Notes: generated from the sequence alone by a model not told the origin. 64,000 nucleotides of DNA from Nocardia jiangxiensis NBRC 101359 (GCF_000308615.1 NZ_BAGB01000012.1:248001-312000), one strand, 5' to 3'; positions 9,005 to 17,670 are shown, numbered from the stretch's first letter. Numbers and translations are program-made.

Positions 9005-10903
9005 TCAGCGGACCACGGCCTCGCCGGCCGCGGCGGTCGCCTCGACCACCTTGCCGAAATCGAGTTTGACGATCTGATCGGCGTGGTCGAAGTACCGGTC
9101 GTCGTGCGTGATGACGATGACGGTCTTACCGCGACGTTTCAGCCCGGCCAGGATCTCGGTGTAGAACACCTCGCGGAACCGGGGTTCCTGATCGGCCGCC
9201 CATTCGTCGAAGACGTAGATCTGCCGATCCTCGAGCAGAGCGGTCAGCAGGGCGAGGCGTTTGCGCTGTCCCTGGGACAGCGCGATGGTGGACAGCCGCC
9301 CGTCCTGCACCGTCACCTTGTGCGCGATCTGCAGGTCCTCGAGGTATCCGCGCACCTCCTCGTCGATGCCCGGACGGTCGAAGCCCAGATAGTCCTCGAA
9401 CAGATGGAAATCGGTGAACACCGCCGAGCAGTTCTGCCGGAACCATTCGATGTTCTCGTGATCGATCCGCTCGTCACCCAGCGAGATCGAACCGGTCCGC
9501 GGCACGTACAGACCCGTGATCAGTTTGGCCAGAGTCGATTTGCCACTGCCGTTGCCGCCGATGACGAAGCTGATCTGGCCGGGTTCGAAAACCAGATCCA
9601 GCGGGCCGAGTGCGAAGCCCGATTCGTCGCCGGACTCGATCGGACCGCCCGGCGGCGGAGCCATCGGCACCGGCCGGTCGTCCGGTCGGCCGTGGTCCAG
9701 CTGCCGGCGGCCGTTGACATCGGGACGAGCGCCACCGGGCGGCCGTGCACCGGGCGGCGGCGGAGGGGGTGCGCCGGCGGGGCGCCCACCCGGCGCCTGC
9801 TTCGCTCCGCGACCGGGCCCGCCGGGCATCGGCGGTATCCCGGGTGGGGGCGGCGCACCCGGAATCGGCGGCACCGGCGGCGGCGCCTCGGTCCGGTAGC
9901 TGTAGCCGACGTTCGTCAGCACCAGCGGTTCCGGCCCGGCGGGCGGGCGCTCGGTGTACGGCAGCGACTCCTCGTCGTGCAACGTCTCCATGGACAGGTT
10001 CATGGTGCGGATCTTCGCCAGCGCGACGTCGCCGCGAACCAGGTCCGGGATGCGGTGCATGAAGTTCTGCATCGGCATCGCCAGGAAGGTCGTCACCAGG
10101 ACGTAGCCGACCATCACATCCAGCGACAGATGCATCGCCGAGGCCAGCACGAACAGGATCACCGCCATCGTGCCCAGCTGCAGCAGCTGCCCGAAGCCCT
10201 GTGCCAGCGAGAATTTCGATCCCGCCGCCACATTGCGCGCCCGCACGTCGCGGGCCGATCCGAGCAGGTGCTGATCCATGAAGTCGCGGCGGCGGCCCCG
10301 ATGCAGTTTGAGTTCCTTGATGCCGAGGGTAACCGCCTGGAACGAGCCCAGCAGCCCGTCCTCGTGCTCGCGCGCGGCCCGGTACAGTCCGCGCACGCGC
10401 TTGAGAACCAGTTCGACACAGGCGATTCCGAGCAGCGTGCCCGCGATCGTCACGGCGAAGATCGGACCGGAGACGATCGCGAGGAATACGAAACATCCCA
10501 CGATGGTCGCCACGTCGACGCAGATGCTCGGAATCGCGGTGACCGCCTCGGACAGCGAACGCACATCCTCGGTCAGCGTCGCCATGAGGCGGTGCGTACC
10601 CAGGCGTTCGAGGTGTTCGAGTGGGGCGGAGACGATTCCGGTGCTCAGGTCCGCGCGCAGCCGGTAGATCGCATCCTGGGCCAGCCGGATCAGCAGCAGT
10701 TGCGACAGCACGCCGCTGACCAGGATGACCACACCGGCCAGCACGAAACTGGTGATGGTGACCGGCGGATGCGGCGGCGGTGACACGACCCCCCGGATCA
10801 ATGTCACCAGATAGGTGTTCGCCACACCGCAGACCAGCCCGGCGGCGATGACGGCGGTGATCCGCATCCAGGAGATCGAGATCAGAAATCGGAGGAGTTG
10901 CAT
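9005..10903 (-). CDS. Cyclic-peptide-type ABC exporter with a proline-rich insert in its ATPase domain
   Basis: 632-residue fused ABC half-transporter resembling the SyrD/PvdE cyclic-peptide exporter group. Residues 1-290 form a six-helix membrane domain. The nucleotide-binding domain starts near 315 with the A-loop aromatic (YSYR), is interrupted at about 337-425 by a Pro/Gly/Arg-rich low-complexity stretch, and resumes with Walker A GGNGSGKST (449-457, K455), a variant signature LSQGQ, Walker B YVFDEW and switch ITHDD. As a half-transporter it should homodimerise. It is the last gene of a minus-strand operon after the type III PKS (73-nt gap), so it most likely exports that pathway's product; no NRPS gene is adjacent. 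The insert is unusual for this family. Confidence 0.85.
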   Translation of the reverse strand: MQLLRFLISISWMRITAVIAAGLVCGVANTYLVTLIRGVVSPPPHPPVTITSFVLAGVVILVSGVLSQLLLIRLAQDAIYRLRADLSTGIVSAPLEHLERLGTHRLMATLTEDVRSLSEAVTAIPSICVDVATIVGCFVFLAIVSGPIFAVTIAGTLLGIACVELVLKRVRGLYRAAREHEDGLLGSFQAVTLGIKELKLHRGRRRDFMDQHLLGSARDVRARNVAAGSKFSLAQGFGQLLQLGTMAVILFVLASAMHLSLDVMVGYVLVTTFLAMPMQNFMHRIPDLVRGDVALAKIRTMNLSMETLHDEESLPYTERPPAGPEPLVLTNVGYSYRTEAPPPVPPIPGAPPPPGIPPMPGGPGRGAKQAPGGRPAGAPPPPPPGARPPGGARPDVNGRRQLDHGRPDDRPVPMAPPPGGPIESGDESGFALGPLDLVFEPGQISFVIGGNGSGKSTLAKLITGLYVPRTGSISLGDERIDHENIEWFRQNCSAVFTDFHLFEDYLGFDRPGIDEEVRGYLEDLQIAHKVTVQDGRLSTIALSQGQRKRLALLTALLEDRQIYVFDEWAADQEPRFREVFYTEILAGLKRRGKTVIVITHDDRYFDHADQIVKLDFGKVVEATAAAGEAVVR

Positions 10904-10976
10904 GATGCTGCGTCTTTCGACTCGGGCAGTCGGACGACTCGGGCGGTCGCGTCGACTCGGGCGGGGCCGCGGCGCA

Positions 10977-12176
10977 CTATCGGCGGATGATGTCGAAGAT
11001 CATTCCCTCGAGGGTGACTCCGGGCGCGAAGGAGAAGGCGACACCGGTCGATATCGGCTTCGTGGTGGATGATCCGGCCCGGACCATCTCCTCCAGGACG
11101 AAGATCAGCGAGACGCTGAGCATATTTCCGTACCGGGCCAGGACATCCCAGCTCGGCGCGGCCTGTTCGGCCGAGATGCCCAGTGACCGCGCGGACTCCT
11201 CGATGATCTTGGGACCACCCGGGTGGATGGCCCACAGATCCACGTCGGATTTCCGCAATCCGTTGTGCTCCAAGATCTTTCCGATGACCGGATCCACCCC
11301 GGTGTAGATGTAGCGGGGCAACTGCTCGGACAGCTCGCAGGTGATGCCGTGATGGTTGACGCCCAGGACGATGCCGTCCTCGGCGTCGTCGAGCAGATGG
11401 CTGAAGCTCTCGCGGATCACCACCCGGCCGGGTGCCAGGGGCTGATGCACCTGGCCCGCGCCGATGACGACCGCGCCGCAGCCGTCGCCGAAGAGGCTGT
11501 GCGTGATCACGTCGTTGATGTCGTCGTCGAACACGGCGTTGACCGAGCTGAGTTCGAGGCAGACGACCAGCGCCTTCTTGTCCGGATGTGCGCGAACGTA
11601 ATCCACGGCGGTGCGGATGGCGTTCATCGCCGCCGCGCAGCCCATGAAGTTCACCATCACCCGGCCCACCGTGGGGGACAGGCCCAGCTGCTTGACGACC
11701 GCGACGTCCACGCCGGGCGCGATGAATCCGGTGCTGGTGGCGAAGACCAGCAGTCCGATCTCCTCGGCCGGGTCGTCCAGACCCGCCACCGCGCGTCCGG
11801 CGACGTCGACCGCGAGCGGAACCGCGTGCCGGAAGAACAGATTCATCCGGTCGCGGATGGTCGCGGGCTTGCGGCTGAATTCCAGGAATTCCGGATCGAG
11901 CGGGTCGACCGCGAGCTGCCGGGTCCGCACCATCGTCTTGGCGTAGATCCGCGGAATGCGCGCCCGCTGTGCGGGATCGGCGAACAGCGCGGCCACCTGC
12001 TCGGCGGAGGCGGCCTGGTCCATGACCCGGCCGGGCGCACCGGTGGCGATGGATTCGATGACGCCCACCGTGGTCGGCGGCGCGGGCGGCAACTGAGCGA
12101 GCCCGTGCTCGCCGGTTGCGTCGGGCCGGATCGCTTCGTCCGGGCGCGCGCCCCCCGCATCGAATGTGATACTCAC
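10977..12176 (-). CDS. Type III polyketide synthase
   Basis: 399-residue chalcone-synthase-fold enzyme that condenses an acyl-CoA starter with malonyl-CoA extenders to make alkylpyrones, alkylresorcinols or related phenolics. The catalytic triad is C180 (FMGCAAAMN), H318 (AIHPGGP) and N351 (YGNMLS). The sequence resembles the mycobacterial PKS18/PKS10/PKS11 group, which accept long-chain acyl-CoA. The start is the GTG at 12176 with GGGGAG five nt upstream. It lies 66 nt after a cytochrome b5-linked desaturase/hydroxylase and 73 nt before an ABC exporter on the same strand, so the three probably form one operon. A long-chain, possibly unsaturated or hydroxylated starter is inferred from this context; the cyclisation type cannot be read from sequence alone. 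Confidence 0.92.
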   Translation of the reverse strand: MSITFDAGGARPDEAIRPDATGEHGLAQLPPAPPTTVGVIESIATGAPGRVMDQAASAEQVAALFADPAQRARIPRIYAKTMVRTRQLAVDPLDPEFLEFSRKPATIRDRMNLFFRHAVPLAVDVAGRAVAGLDDPAEEIGLLVFATSTGFIAPGVDVAVVKQLGLSPTVGRVMVNFMGCAAAMNAIRTAVDYVRAHPDKKALVVCLELSSVNAVFDDDINDVITHSLFGDGCGAVVIGAGQVHQPLAPGRVVIRESFSHLLDDAEDGIVLGVNHHGITCELSEQLPRYIYTGVDPVIGKILEHNGLRKSDVDLWAIHPGGPKIIEESARSLGISAEQAAPSWDVLARYGNMLSVSLIFVLEEMVRAGSSTTKPISTGVAFSFAPGVTLEGMIFDIIRR

Positions 12177-12242
12177 GAATTCTCCCCTTCTGATGAAACG
12201 TCCACACGCCGGAATCGTGGCGCGGTGAAGTGTGAAAGCTGT

Positions 12243-13706
12243 TTACACCGTTCCGATTCCGGTGAATCCCTGGACCATGTAGACCGCGCAGGTCTTGATC
12301 GCGCCGGGCGCGAAATGCTCGCGGAAGAAACCCCAATTGCGTTCCTGCGCATCGCGCGAGGGGGCCAGCAGATAGGTCCGGCATTGTTTCGGGAACCGGT
12401 CGGTGAAGAAACTCTTCGCCGGAAGCCATTCGACGCCGAATTTCGCCGCTTCCTCGCGCACCACGTCCTCGGTGGCGATATTGGCGAATCCGCTGCGCTG
12501 GAACGGCAGAACGTGGTGGACCCGGTGCGAACTCAGCCCCGCGGACAGGAAGCAGTCGACGTAGCGGTTGCCGACCACGGTCAGGTCGTAGGCCTGTTCG
12601 AGCTGGTTGACCGCCCAATCCTCGGTGTCGGCCTCGGGCAGCTCGCCGACCTCCTCCTCGAAGTCGTGACTCGCGACGACCAGGAAGGTGCTGATCCACA
12701 GGGTGATCACGAATTGCAGTGCCCAGGCCCAGAAATCGCCCGCGAGCACGAAGGCGACGAGCTCGCCCAGCAGCAGGAATCGCACCGCGAAGGATCCGAT
12801 GAAGTGCGGCAGCGCGCCGCCCCAGGTGCCGTACATGTCCTTGACGCCGACCTTGCGGGTCAGGCGGCACACGTCCAGCAGGCGGATCGTCATCCCGGTG
12901 ATGGTGTGCCCGAATTTGTGAATCGTGTGCACCGGAACGCGATACACCCGCGGAATGCGCATCATCATGGTGAAGACGTTCTTCTTGATGTCGACTTCAC
13001 TCTGGGTGTGTGGATGATGCAGCAGCGCGTGGCCGTCCGCGGTCACGAAAGACAGTGCCACATAATTGAAATCGAATGCGTTGGTGAATATCTTGTTGAG
13101 CCCCTTCTGGGCTCGGTGGATTCCGTAATGGCCGAAGCCGGCCAGCGAACTGCGCAGCAGCACCATCGCGATCACGAAGACCGGCAACGGAATCCAGTTG
13201 CGTTCGAACAACCGCAGGCCCTCGACCGCGAAATAGGCGATGGTCAGCACGATCGCGACGATGTTGAACAGTTTGTCCATACGATTCAGGCGCGCGGCGA
13301 GTTTCGGCTCGCGCAGCCGCGCCTTGATCTTGTGGAGCAGGTCGTTCTCGTCGTCGAAGCGGTACTTCGGGGTATCGGTCCAACTGTCGAAGCCCTCGGT
13401 GAACAGGAAGTCCGGGGCGTTGTTCTTGGGATGGATATCCTCGGGCAGGGCCTGGCGATCCAGCGAGTACCGCTCGAGCATCCGCGCGATCCGCTCGGGT
13501 TCGCGGTGATACGAGCCGATGATGGACGTGATGTCACGATTCTTCGTCCGGCCGATGAAGAATTCCCCGCCGGGATGCTTGGAAATCCACTCGCTGAGAT
13601 CGTAAGCTTTCCCGTTGTAGATCCAGACATTGGAGACCGGCGGAGGGCCGTCGGGAATGGGAGGTCGACTGAACTCCCGCTCCTGCACATCCGGGCGGTC
13701 GGTCAT
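12243..13706 (-). CDS. Cytochrome b5-fused membrane fatty acid desaturase/hydroxylase
   Basis: 487-residue di-iron membrane enzyme with an N-terminal cytochrome b5-like heme domain (about residues 25-100; heme motif HPGGE) that would supply electrons. Transmembrane helices and three histidine clusters follow: HYGIHRA, HALLHHPH and SSHRVHH near the C-terminal third, the pattern of fatty-acid desaturases and hydroxylases. The ATG at 13706 is preferred because GGAGGT lies 7 nt upstream; an in-frame ATG five codons earlier overlaps that ribosome site. It is the first gene of the desaturase-type III PKS-ABC exporter operon. The regiochemistry and substrate (acyl-CoA, acyl lipid or the PKS product) are unknown. 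Confidence 0.85.
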   Translation of the reverse strand: MTDRPDVQEREFSRPPIPDGPPPVSNVWIYNGKAYDLSEWISKHPGGEFFIGRTKNRDITSIIGSYHREPERIARMLERYSLDRQALPEDIHPKNNAPDFLFTEGFDSWTDTPKYRFDDENDLLHKIKARLREPKLAARLNRMDKLFNIVAIVLTIAYFAVEGLRLFERNWIPLPVFVIAMVLLRSSLAGFGHYGIHRAQKGLNKIFTNAFDFNYVALSFVTADGHALLHHPHTQSEVDIKKNVFTMMMRIPRVYRVPVHTIHKFGHTITGMTIRLLDVCRLTRKVGVKDMYGTWGGALPHFIGSFAVRFLLLGELVAFVLAGDFWAWALQFVITLWISTFLVVASHDFEEEVGELPEADTEDWAVNQLEQAYDLTVVGNRYVDCFLSAGLSSHRVHHVLPFQRSGFANIATEDVVREEAAKFGVEWLPAKSFFTDRFPKQCRTYLLAPSRDAQERNWGFFREHFAPGAIKTCAVYMVQGFTGIGTV

Positions 13707-13723
13707 CTTTCTTACCTCCATGT

Positions 13724-13757
13724 CTGATCGGCCGTTCGAGGCCGTGCTGCCGATCAG
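13724..13757. promoter_or_regulatory. Inverted repeat in the desaturase leader
   Basis: Perfect 8-bp arms CTGATCGG (13724-13731) and CCGATCAG (13750-13757), 18 nt apart, in the transcribed leader or promoter of the desaturase operon. It could be an operator or an RNA hairpin; no regulator gene is next to it. Confidence 0.35.
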
Positions 13758-13926
13758 GTTCTCCGGCAGGCGTCGCGTTCGAGCGTCGTTGGTGTTCAGA
13801 TTCCGTGCGGCGCCTTGTATTTGACTGAATAATCCCTTAAGCGGGCCGAGATCATGGTTCCGGGGCCGGGATTCGGGCGCGGAACGATGCCGGAGCTCAC
13901 CGGCGAGAATCCGGCGCGGACGCTAC

Positions 13927-13989
13927 GCGAGCCGGTCCGGGAGGTACGGCAGCAACAGTGCCGCCGTACGCGATCCCGGACCGGCTCGC
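13927..13989 (-). terminator. Long two-level hairpin after the LprG-like gene
   Basis: Perfect 16-bp arms GCGAGCCGGTCCGGGA (13927-13942) and their reverse complement (13974-13989), enclosing a second 7-bp stem GTACGGC (13944-13950)/GCCGTAC (13963-13969). It begins 28 nt past the lipoprotein stop codon and should separate that gene from the desaturase operon downstream. Confidence 0.8.
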
Positions 13990-14017
13990 ATGTCCGAACT
14001 GCCTGCTGTGCGCGGGA

Positions 14018-14869
14018 TCAGCCGGCCGGCTTGGTGACCGTGACGGGCTTGGCCCAGTTGGACAGGTCGATCGTGGCGTTGCCCTTGTCCTTGGTCACCT
14101 GGGCCTGCACCAGGTTCGGGCCGGTCCCCGGGGAGGCCGCCGTCGAGGGCAGGGTGGTCGCCGCGGTCGAGGACTTCGGCGGGGTGACGTCGGTGATCCA
14201 CAGGGTGATGGGCAGGCTGCCCTGGACCTTGTCACCGATCTTGGGCACGACCGGGTCGATCACGGTGGGGTCGATGGTGCCGGTGACCTTGACGGTATTG
14301 ACGCCGTTGATCGTCTCGCGGGCCTGCGCCTTCGCGTCCTTCACGTGCGCGATGACGTTGGCGATGCCCTTGTCCTTGTCCAGGATGACGCCCGGGTCGT
14401 AGACCTTCTGGGTGTCGCCGACCGGGACGTACTTGGTGCCGTCGCTGGAGACGTAGATCTTCTTGTCCACCGCGAGGAACTTCGTCTTGGTGAACGGATC
14501 GCCTTCCTTCAGGCGGATGCTCGCGTCACCGATCGCCTGGCCGGAGGGCTGGTTGGTGACATCCGCGGAGATGGTGTCGACCGGCAGGTTCTGGAGGTTG
14601 TTCACCTTGATGTCCAGGTGCACCGAGTGCAGGGTCTCGGTGGTCTTGGCCGACTCGGAGATCAGCTGCGCGCCGTCCGGGAGCTGGCTGGGCGGCGGCG
14701 CGGTGGGGGAGCTGCTCGCCGCGGCGGAGGTCGAGGAGGAGGAATTCGAGCTGCAACCCGTCGCGAACACGCCGAGCAGCGAGGCCGCCAGCACGGCCGC
14801 GCCGACCGTCCGCACGGTGGTCCGCCGAGACCGGCGCACGGATCGGTCGAGCGATTTCAGGTCTGTCAT
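14018..14869 (-). CDS. LppX/LprG-family lipoprotein
   Basis: 283-residue secreted lipoprotein. A basic N-terminus and hydrophobic segment lead to a lipobox-like VFATGC with the modified Cys at 39, then a Ser/Ala/Pro linker and a ~190-residue beta-rich domain of the LppX_LprAFG family. In mycobacteria these proteins have a large hydrophobic pocket and carry triacylated lipids (LprG with lipomannan, lipoarabinomannan and triacylglycerides; LppX with phthiocerol dimycocerosate) across the periplasm. The gene is divergent from an MFS pump across 472 bp. In mycobacteria lprG forms an operon with the MFS pump P55, so a functional link between lipoprotein and pump is plausible, although the orientation differs here. 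Confidence 0.85.
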   Translation of the reverse strand: MTDLKSLDRSVRRSRRTTVRTVGAAVLAASLLGVFATGCSSNSSSSTSAAASSSPTAPPPSQLPDGAQLISESAKTTETLHSVHLDIKVNNLQNLPVDTISADVTNQPSGQAIGDASIRLKEGDPFTKTKFLAVDKKIYVSSDGTKYVPVGDTQKVYDPGVILDKDKGIANVIAHVKDAKAQARETINGVNTVKVTGTIDPTVIDPVVPKIGDKVQGSLPITLWITDVTPPKSSTAATTLPSTAASPGTGPNLVQAQVTKDKGNATIDLSNWAKPVTVTKPAG

Positions 14870-15341
14870 GTGTCAACCCCCGGAGGTTCTTTGGGCACTC
14901 GGTCGAGATGCTCGGTTGCGACTCGCGTCGCAGTATGCAGCACGCCGCCGACGTACGCTCGGTCGAGCGGACACGGGCATTCAACCAGCACCGCTGCGCC
15001 GGTGTCGACCGGTTAGTCGAACTCGAAGGCGCACACATCATTACGGGACCGACCGGTGGTGCGCCGATCAGGGCCCGGCCCTGCGGCAATCGATGTTTCA
15101 CATTCGCGCGGCGGTTCGTGACGCGCGGTCGGGGAGAGAAATTCGGCCATACCGGGAATTGATCTGTGACGCAAGACGCTTCAAGTAGTGGCAGGTACAC
15201 GGGTGCGCTGCCGAGCGTGATGCCCGGGTTCCGAGTCGCAGATCACAATTCCGATAGGGAGCGACCGCCCCGTTTTCTGTTACCGTTATCTAAACGGAGA
15301 ATGACTCCGTTTATTTTCTCCGGGGAGGAAACCCGTATCTC
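14870..15341. other. Divergent promoter region between lipoprotein and MFS pump
   Basis: 472 bp without a convincing gene. It should contain the promoters of the minus-strand LprG-like gene (ribosome site GGGGG at about 14880) and of the plus-strand MFS gene, plus a perfect palindromic operator at 15291-15313. Short open frames here lack coding character. Confidence 0.5.
15291..15313. promoter_or_regulatory. Palindromic operator upstream of the MFS pump
   Basis: Perfect 9-bp arms TAAACGGAG (15291-15299) and CTCCGTTTA (15305-15313) around a 5-nt AATGA spacer, 28 nt before the MFS start codon. Size and symmetry fit a TetR-type repressor site. No regulator gene lies next to the pump, so the binding protein is unknown. 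Confidence 0.6.
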
Positions 15342-17654
15342 ATGGCGTTAGTGAAGACTCGCCCGCACTACAACGTCGTCTTCGCGGTGCTGCTGCTCGG
15401 GATCGCCGCGTACGCGATGCTCCAGTCGATGGTCGTGCCGGTGTTCTCGCTGTTGATTCCGGCCCTGCACACCACGCAGAACACCGCTACCTGGCTGATG
15501 ACCGGCTATCTGCTCTCGGCCTCGGTGGCCACGCCGATCCTCGGCCGGATCGGTGACAAGGTCGGCAAGGAGCGGATGCTCGTCGTCACGCTCGTCGGGC
15601 TCACCGCCGGCTCGCTCATCGCGGCGCTCACGGATTCGGTGAGCGTGATGATCGTCGCCCGGGTGATCCAGGGCCTGGGCGGTGGCGTGATTCCGTTGGC
15701 GTTCGGCATCATTCGTGACGAATTCCCCATGCACAAGCTGAACGGCGCGGTGGGCATCGCCTCCTCGCTGATCGCGGTCGGGTCCGGGCTCGGACTGGTG
15801 CTGGCCGGTCCGATCGTCGATCATCTGAACTACCACTGGCTGTTCTGGATCCCGATGATCATGACGGCGGTGGCCGCGGTGGCCGCGGTGCTGTTCGTCC
15901 CCGAGTCGCCGGTGCGCAGTCCGGGCCGGATCAATTGGGGTGCAGCGATTCTGCTGTCCGCCTGGCTGGTCGCGCTGCTGCTCGCGGTGAGCAAGGGGCC
16001 CTCGTGGGGCTGGACTTCGGGGATCACCCTGGGCCTGTTCGCCCTGACGGTGGTGTGCGCGGTCGCGTGGGTCGTGGTCGAGATCCGTTCCGAGACACCG
16101 CTGATCGATATGACCACGATGCGGATTCCGGCGGTGTGGACGACCAACATCGTCGCGGTGCTGACCGGCGCCGCGATGTACGCGATGATGACGTTCCTGC
16201 CACAGCTGTTGCAGACGCCGAAATCGGTTGCCGGATACGGGCTCAGCGCGAGTATCACCAAATCCGGGCTGTACCTGCTGCCGCTGTCGGTGGCGATGTT
16301 CGTCATCGGCCTGGCCATCGGCCCGCTGGCCGCGCGACTGGGCTCCAAGGCGATCGTGCTGATCGGCACCATCATCACCGCGCCCGCCTTCTTCCTGCTC
16401 GCGCTCGGGCACGATCAGAGCTGGGAGATCTACCTGGCCGCCGCGCTGCTGGGGATCGGCATCGGTATGGCCTTCTCCTCGATGCCCGCCATCATCGTGG
16501 CCGCGGTGCCGCCCGCGCAGACCGGCGCGGCGACCGGGATGAACGCCAATGTGCGGACCGTGGGCGGTGCGATCGGCAGTGCGATCTCCTCGGTCATCCT
16601 GACCTCGGGTGCGCATGCGGCGCACGGACTTCCGGCGGATTCGGGATATGCCAACGTCTTCTGGTTCCTGGGTGCGGTCTCCGCCGGGGCGGCGGTGGTG
16701 AGCATCTTCATTCCGTCCGGACGGGCGCGGGCGCTGGAATCGGTCGAGCTCGCGCATTCGGCTGAGGAGACGGAAGTTGTTCCGGCGCAACAGATTGTGG
16801 ACGTCGCTCCACCGTCCGAGGCCGCTGTGTTCGCCGATTCGGCTGTCGCGCGGTCGATTCCGGATCGGGTGGTCGATCCGGGCAGCGGGCCCGCGGTCGT
16901 GGGCCACGTGCAGCGTTCCGGCGGTCAGCCGGTGCCCGGCGCTGCGCTGACCTTGATCGATCCACGCGGACAACAGGTTTCGCGGGTGACCGGCGATGCG
17001 GACGGCGGCTATCGGATCACCGCGCCCGCGCCGGGCAACTATGTGCTGATCACCTCGGCGCACGGGCACCGGCCGGTCGCGGTGAGCGTCGCCGTCGGTG
17101 CGCGACCGCATCTGCTGACCGTCACGCTGCCGGGTTCGGGTGAGCTGACCGGATCCGTCCGCGGTCCGGGTGGTCTGCCGGTGGCCGGTGCGACCGTCAC
17201 CCTGACCAATGCGCCCGGCGAGGTGGTCGGAGCCGCGGTCACCGGCGCGGACGGCACGTACACCTGTGCGGTCACCCCGGGCGCGCACACCGTGGTCGTC
17301 GTCGCCGACGGGATGCGCCCCGCCGCGAGCACGGTGGTCGTACCCGAGAGCGGCGTCCTGCGACAGGATGTCGACCTCGACGCGACCGCGACGTTGGCCG
17401 GTGCGGTACAGGCCGGTGATCGGGTCGTGCCCGACGCGCAGGTCACGGTGCTGGACGAGACCGGTGAACTGGTCGCCACCGCCCGCACCGACGAGAGCGG
17501 CCGCTACCTGGTCCCCGATCTGCCCGTGGGCCGCTACGCGGTGGTCACCCGCGGCTACCCCTCGGTGGCCAGCAGCGTCCGGGTGACCGGCGAACGCATC
17601 CGGCACGATCTGGAACTGGGATACGACGAGGCGGCGACGCTGCCCGTCCACTAG
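15342..17654 (+). CDS. DHA2-type MFS efflux pump with three C-terminal carboxypeptidase-regulatory-like repeats
   Basis: 770 residues. Residues 1-467 form a drug:H+ antiporter of the major facilitator superfamily, apparently with 14 helices; motif A reads GRIGDKVGKER and motif C includes GSGLGLVLAGPIVD. A ~50-residue linker leads to three tandem ~80-residue beta-sandwich domains (about 517-600, 601-685 and 686-765) with the repeated G-x-V/P-V-P-G/D-A-x-V-T-L ... DG-x-Y pattern of carboxypeptidase-regulatory/transthyretin-like folds. These tails are not normal for MFS pumps, which end in the cytoplasm. The same triple module is on the FUSC protein at 22591-25842. The ATG at 15342 is used; GGAGG lies about 13 nt upstream, so a GTG at 15351 is also possible. 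Likely controlled through the palindrome at 15291. Confidence 0.87.
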   Translation: MALVKTRPHYNVVFAVLLLGIAAYAMLQSMVVPVFSLLIPALHTTQNTATWLMTGYLLSASVATPILGRIGDKVGKERMLVVTLVGLTAGSLIAALTDSVSVMIVARVIQGLGGGVIPLAFGIIRDEFPMHKLNGAVGIASSLIAVGSGLGLVLAGPIVDHLNYHWLFWIPMIMTAVAAVAAVLFVPESPVRSPGRINWGAAILLSAWLVALLLAVSKGPSWGWTSGITLGLFALTVVCAVAWVVVEIRSETPLIDMTTMRIPAVWTTNIVAVLTGAAMYAMMTFLPQLLQTPKSVAGYGLSASITKSGLYLLPLSVAMFVIGLAIGPLAARLGSKAIVLIGTIITAPAFFLLALGHDQSWEIYLAAALLGIGIGMAFSSMPAIIVAAVPPAQTGAATGMNANVRTVGGAIGSAISSVILTSGAHAAHGLPADSGYANVFWFLGAVSAGAAVVSIFIPSGRARALESVELAHSAEETEVVPAQQIVDVAPPSEAAVFADSAVARSIPDRVVDPGSGPAVVGHVQRSGGQPVPGAALTLIDPRGQQVSRVTGDADGGYRITAPAPGNYVLITSAHGHRPVAVSVAVGARPHLLTVTLPGSGELTGSVRGPGGLPVAGATVTLTNAPGEVVGAAVTGADGTYTCAVTPGAHTVVVVADGMRPAASTVVVPESGVLRQDVDLDATATLAGAVQAGDRVVPDAQVTVLDETGELVATARTDESGRYLVPDLPVGRYAVVTRGYPSVASSVRVTGERIRHDLELGYDEAATLPVH

Positions 17655-17670
17655 ATCCGCACTGTGCCGA

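Larger units (their letters stand above)
13707..14017. other. Intergenic region upstream of the desaturase operon
   Basis: 311 bp without a gene. It holds the presumed promoter of the minus-strand desaturase-PKS-exporter operon in its lower-GC centre (about 13800-13845), an 8-bp inverted repeat CTGATCGG/CCGATCAG (13724-13731 and 13750-13757) just upstream of the desaturase ribosome site, and the terminator of the LprG-like gene (13927-13989). No confident -10/-35 pair was identified. Confidence 0.5.

Noticed and set aside
9625..9895. Frameshift or fusion as the cause of the Pro-rich stretch in the ABC exporter
   Set aside because: The reading frame is continuous with intact A-loop before and Walker A after, and other frames show no better protein, so it is taken as a real insert.
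15348..17651. Minus-strand open frame (767 codons) covering the MFS pump
   Set aside because: Composition is dominated by Arg, Gly, His and Asp with no hydrophobic or conserved pattern; it mirrors the real plus-strand gene.
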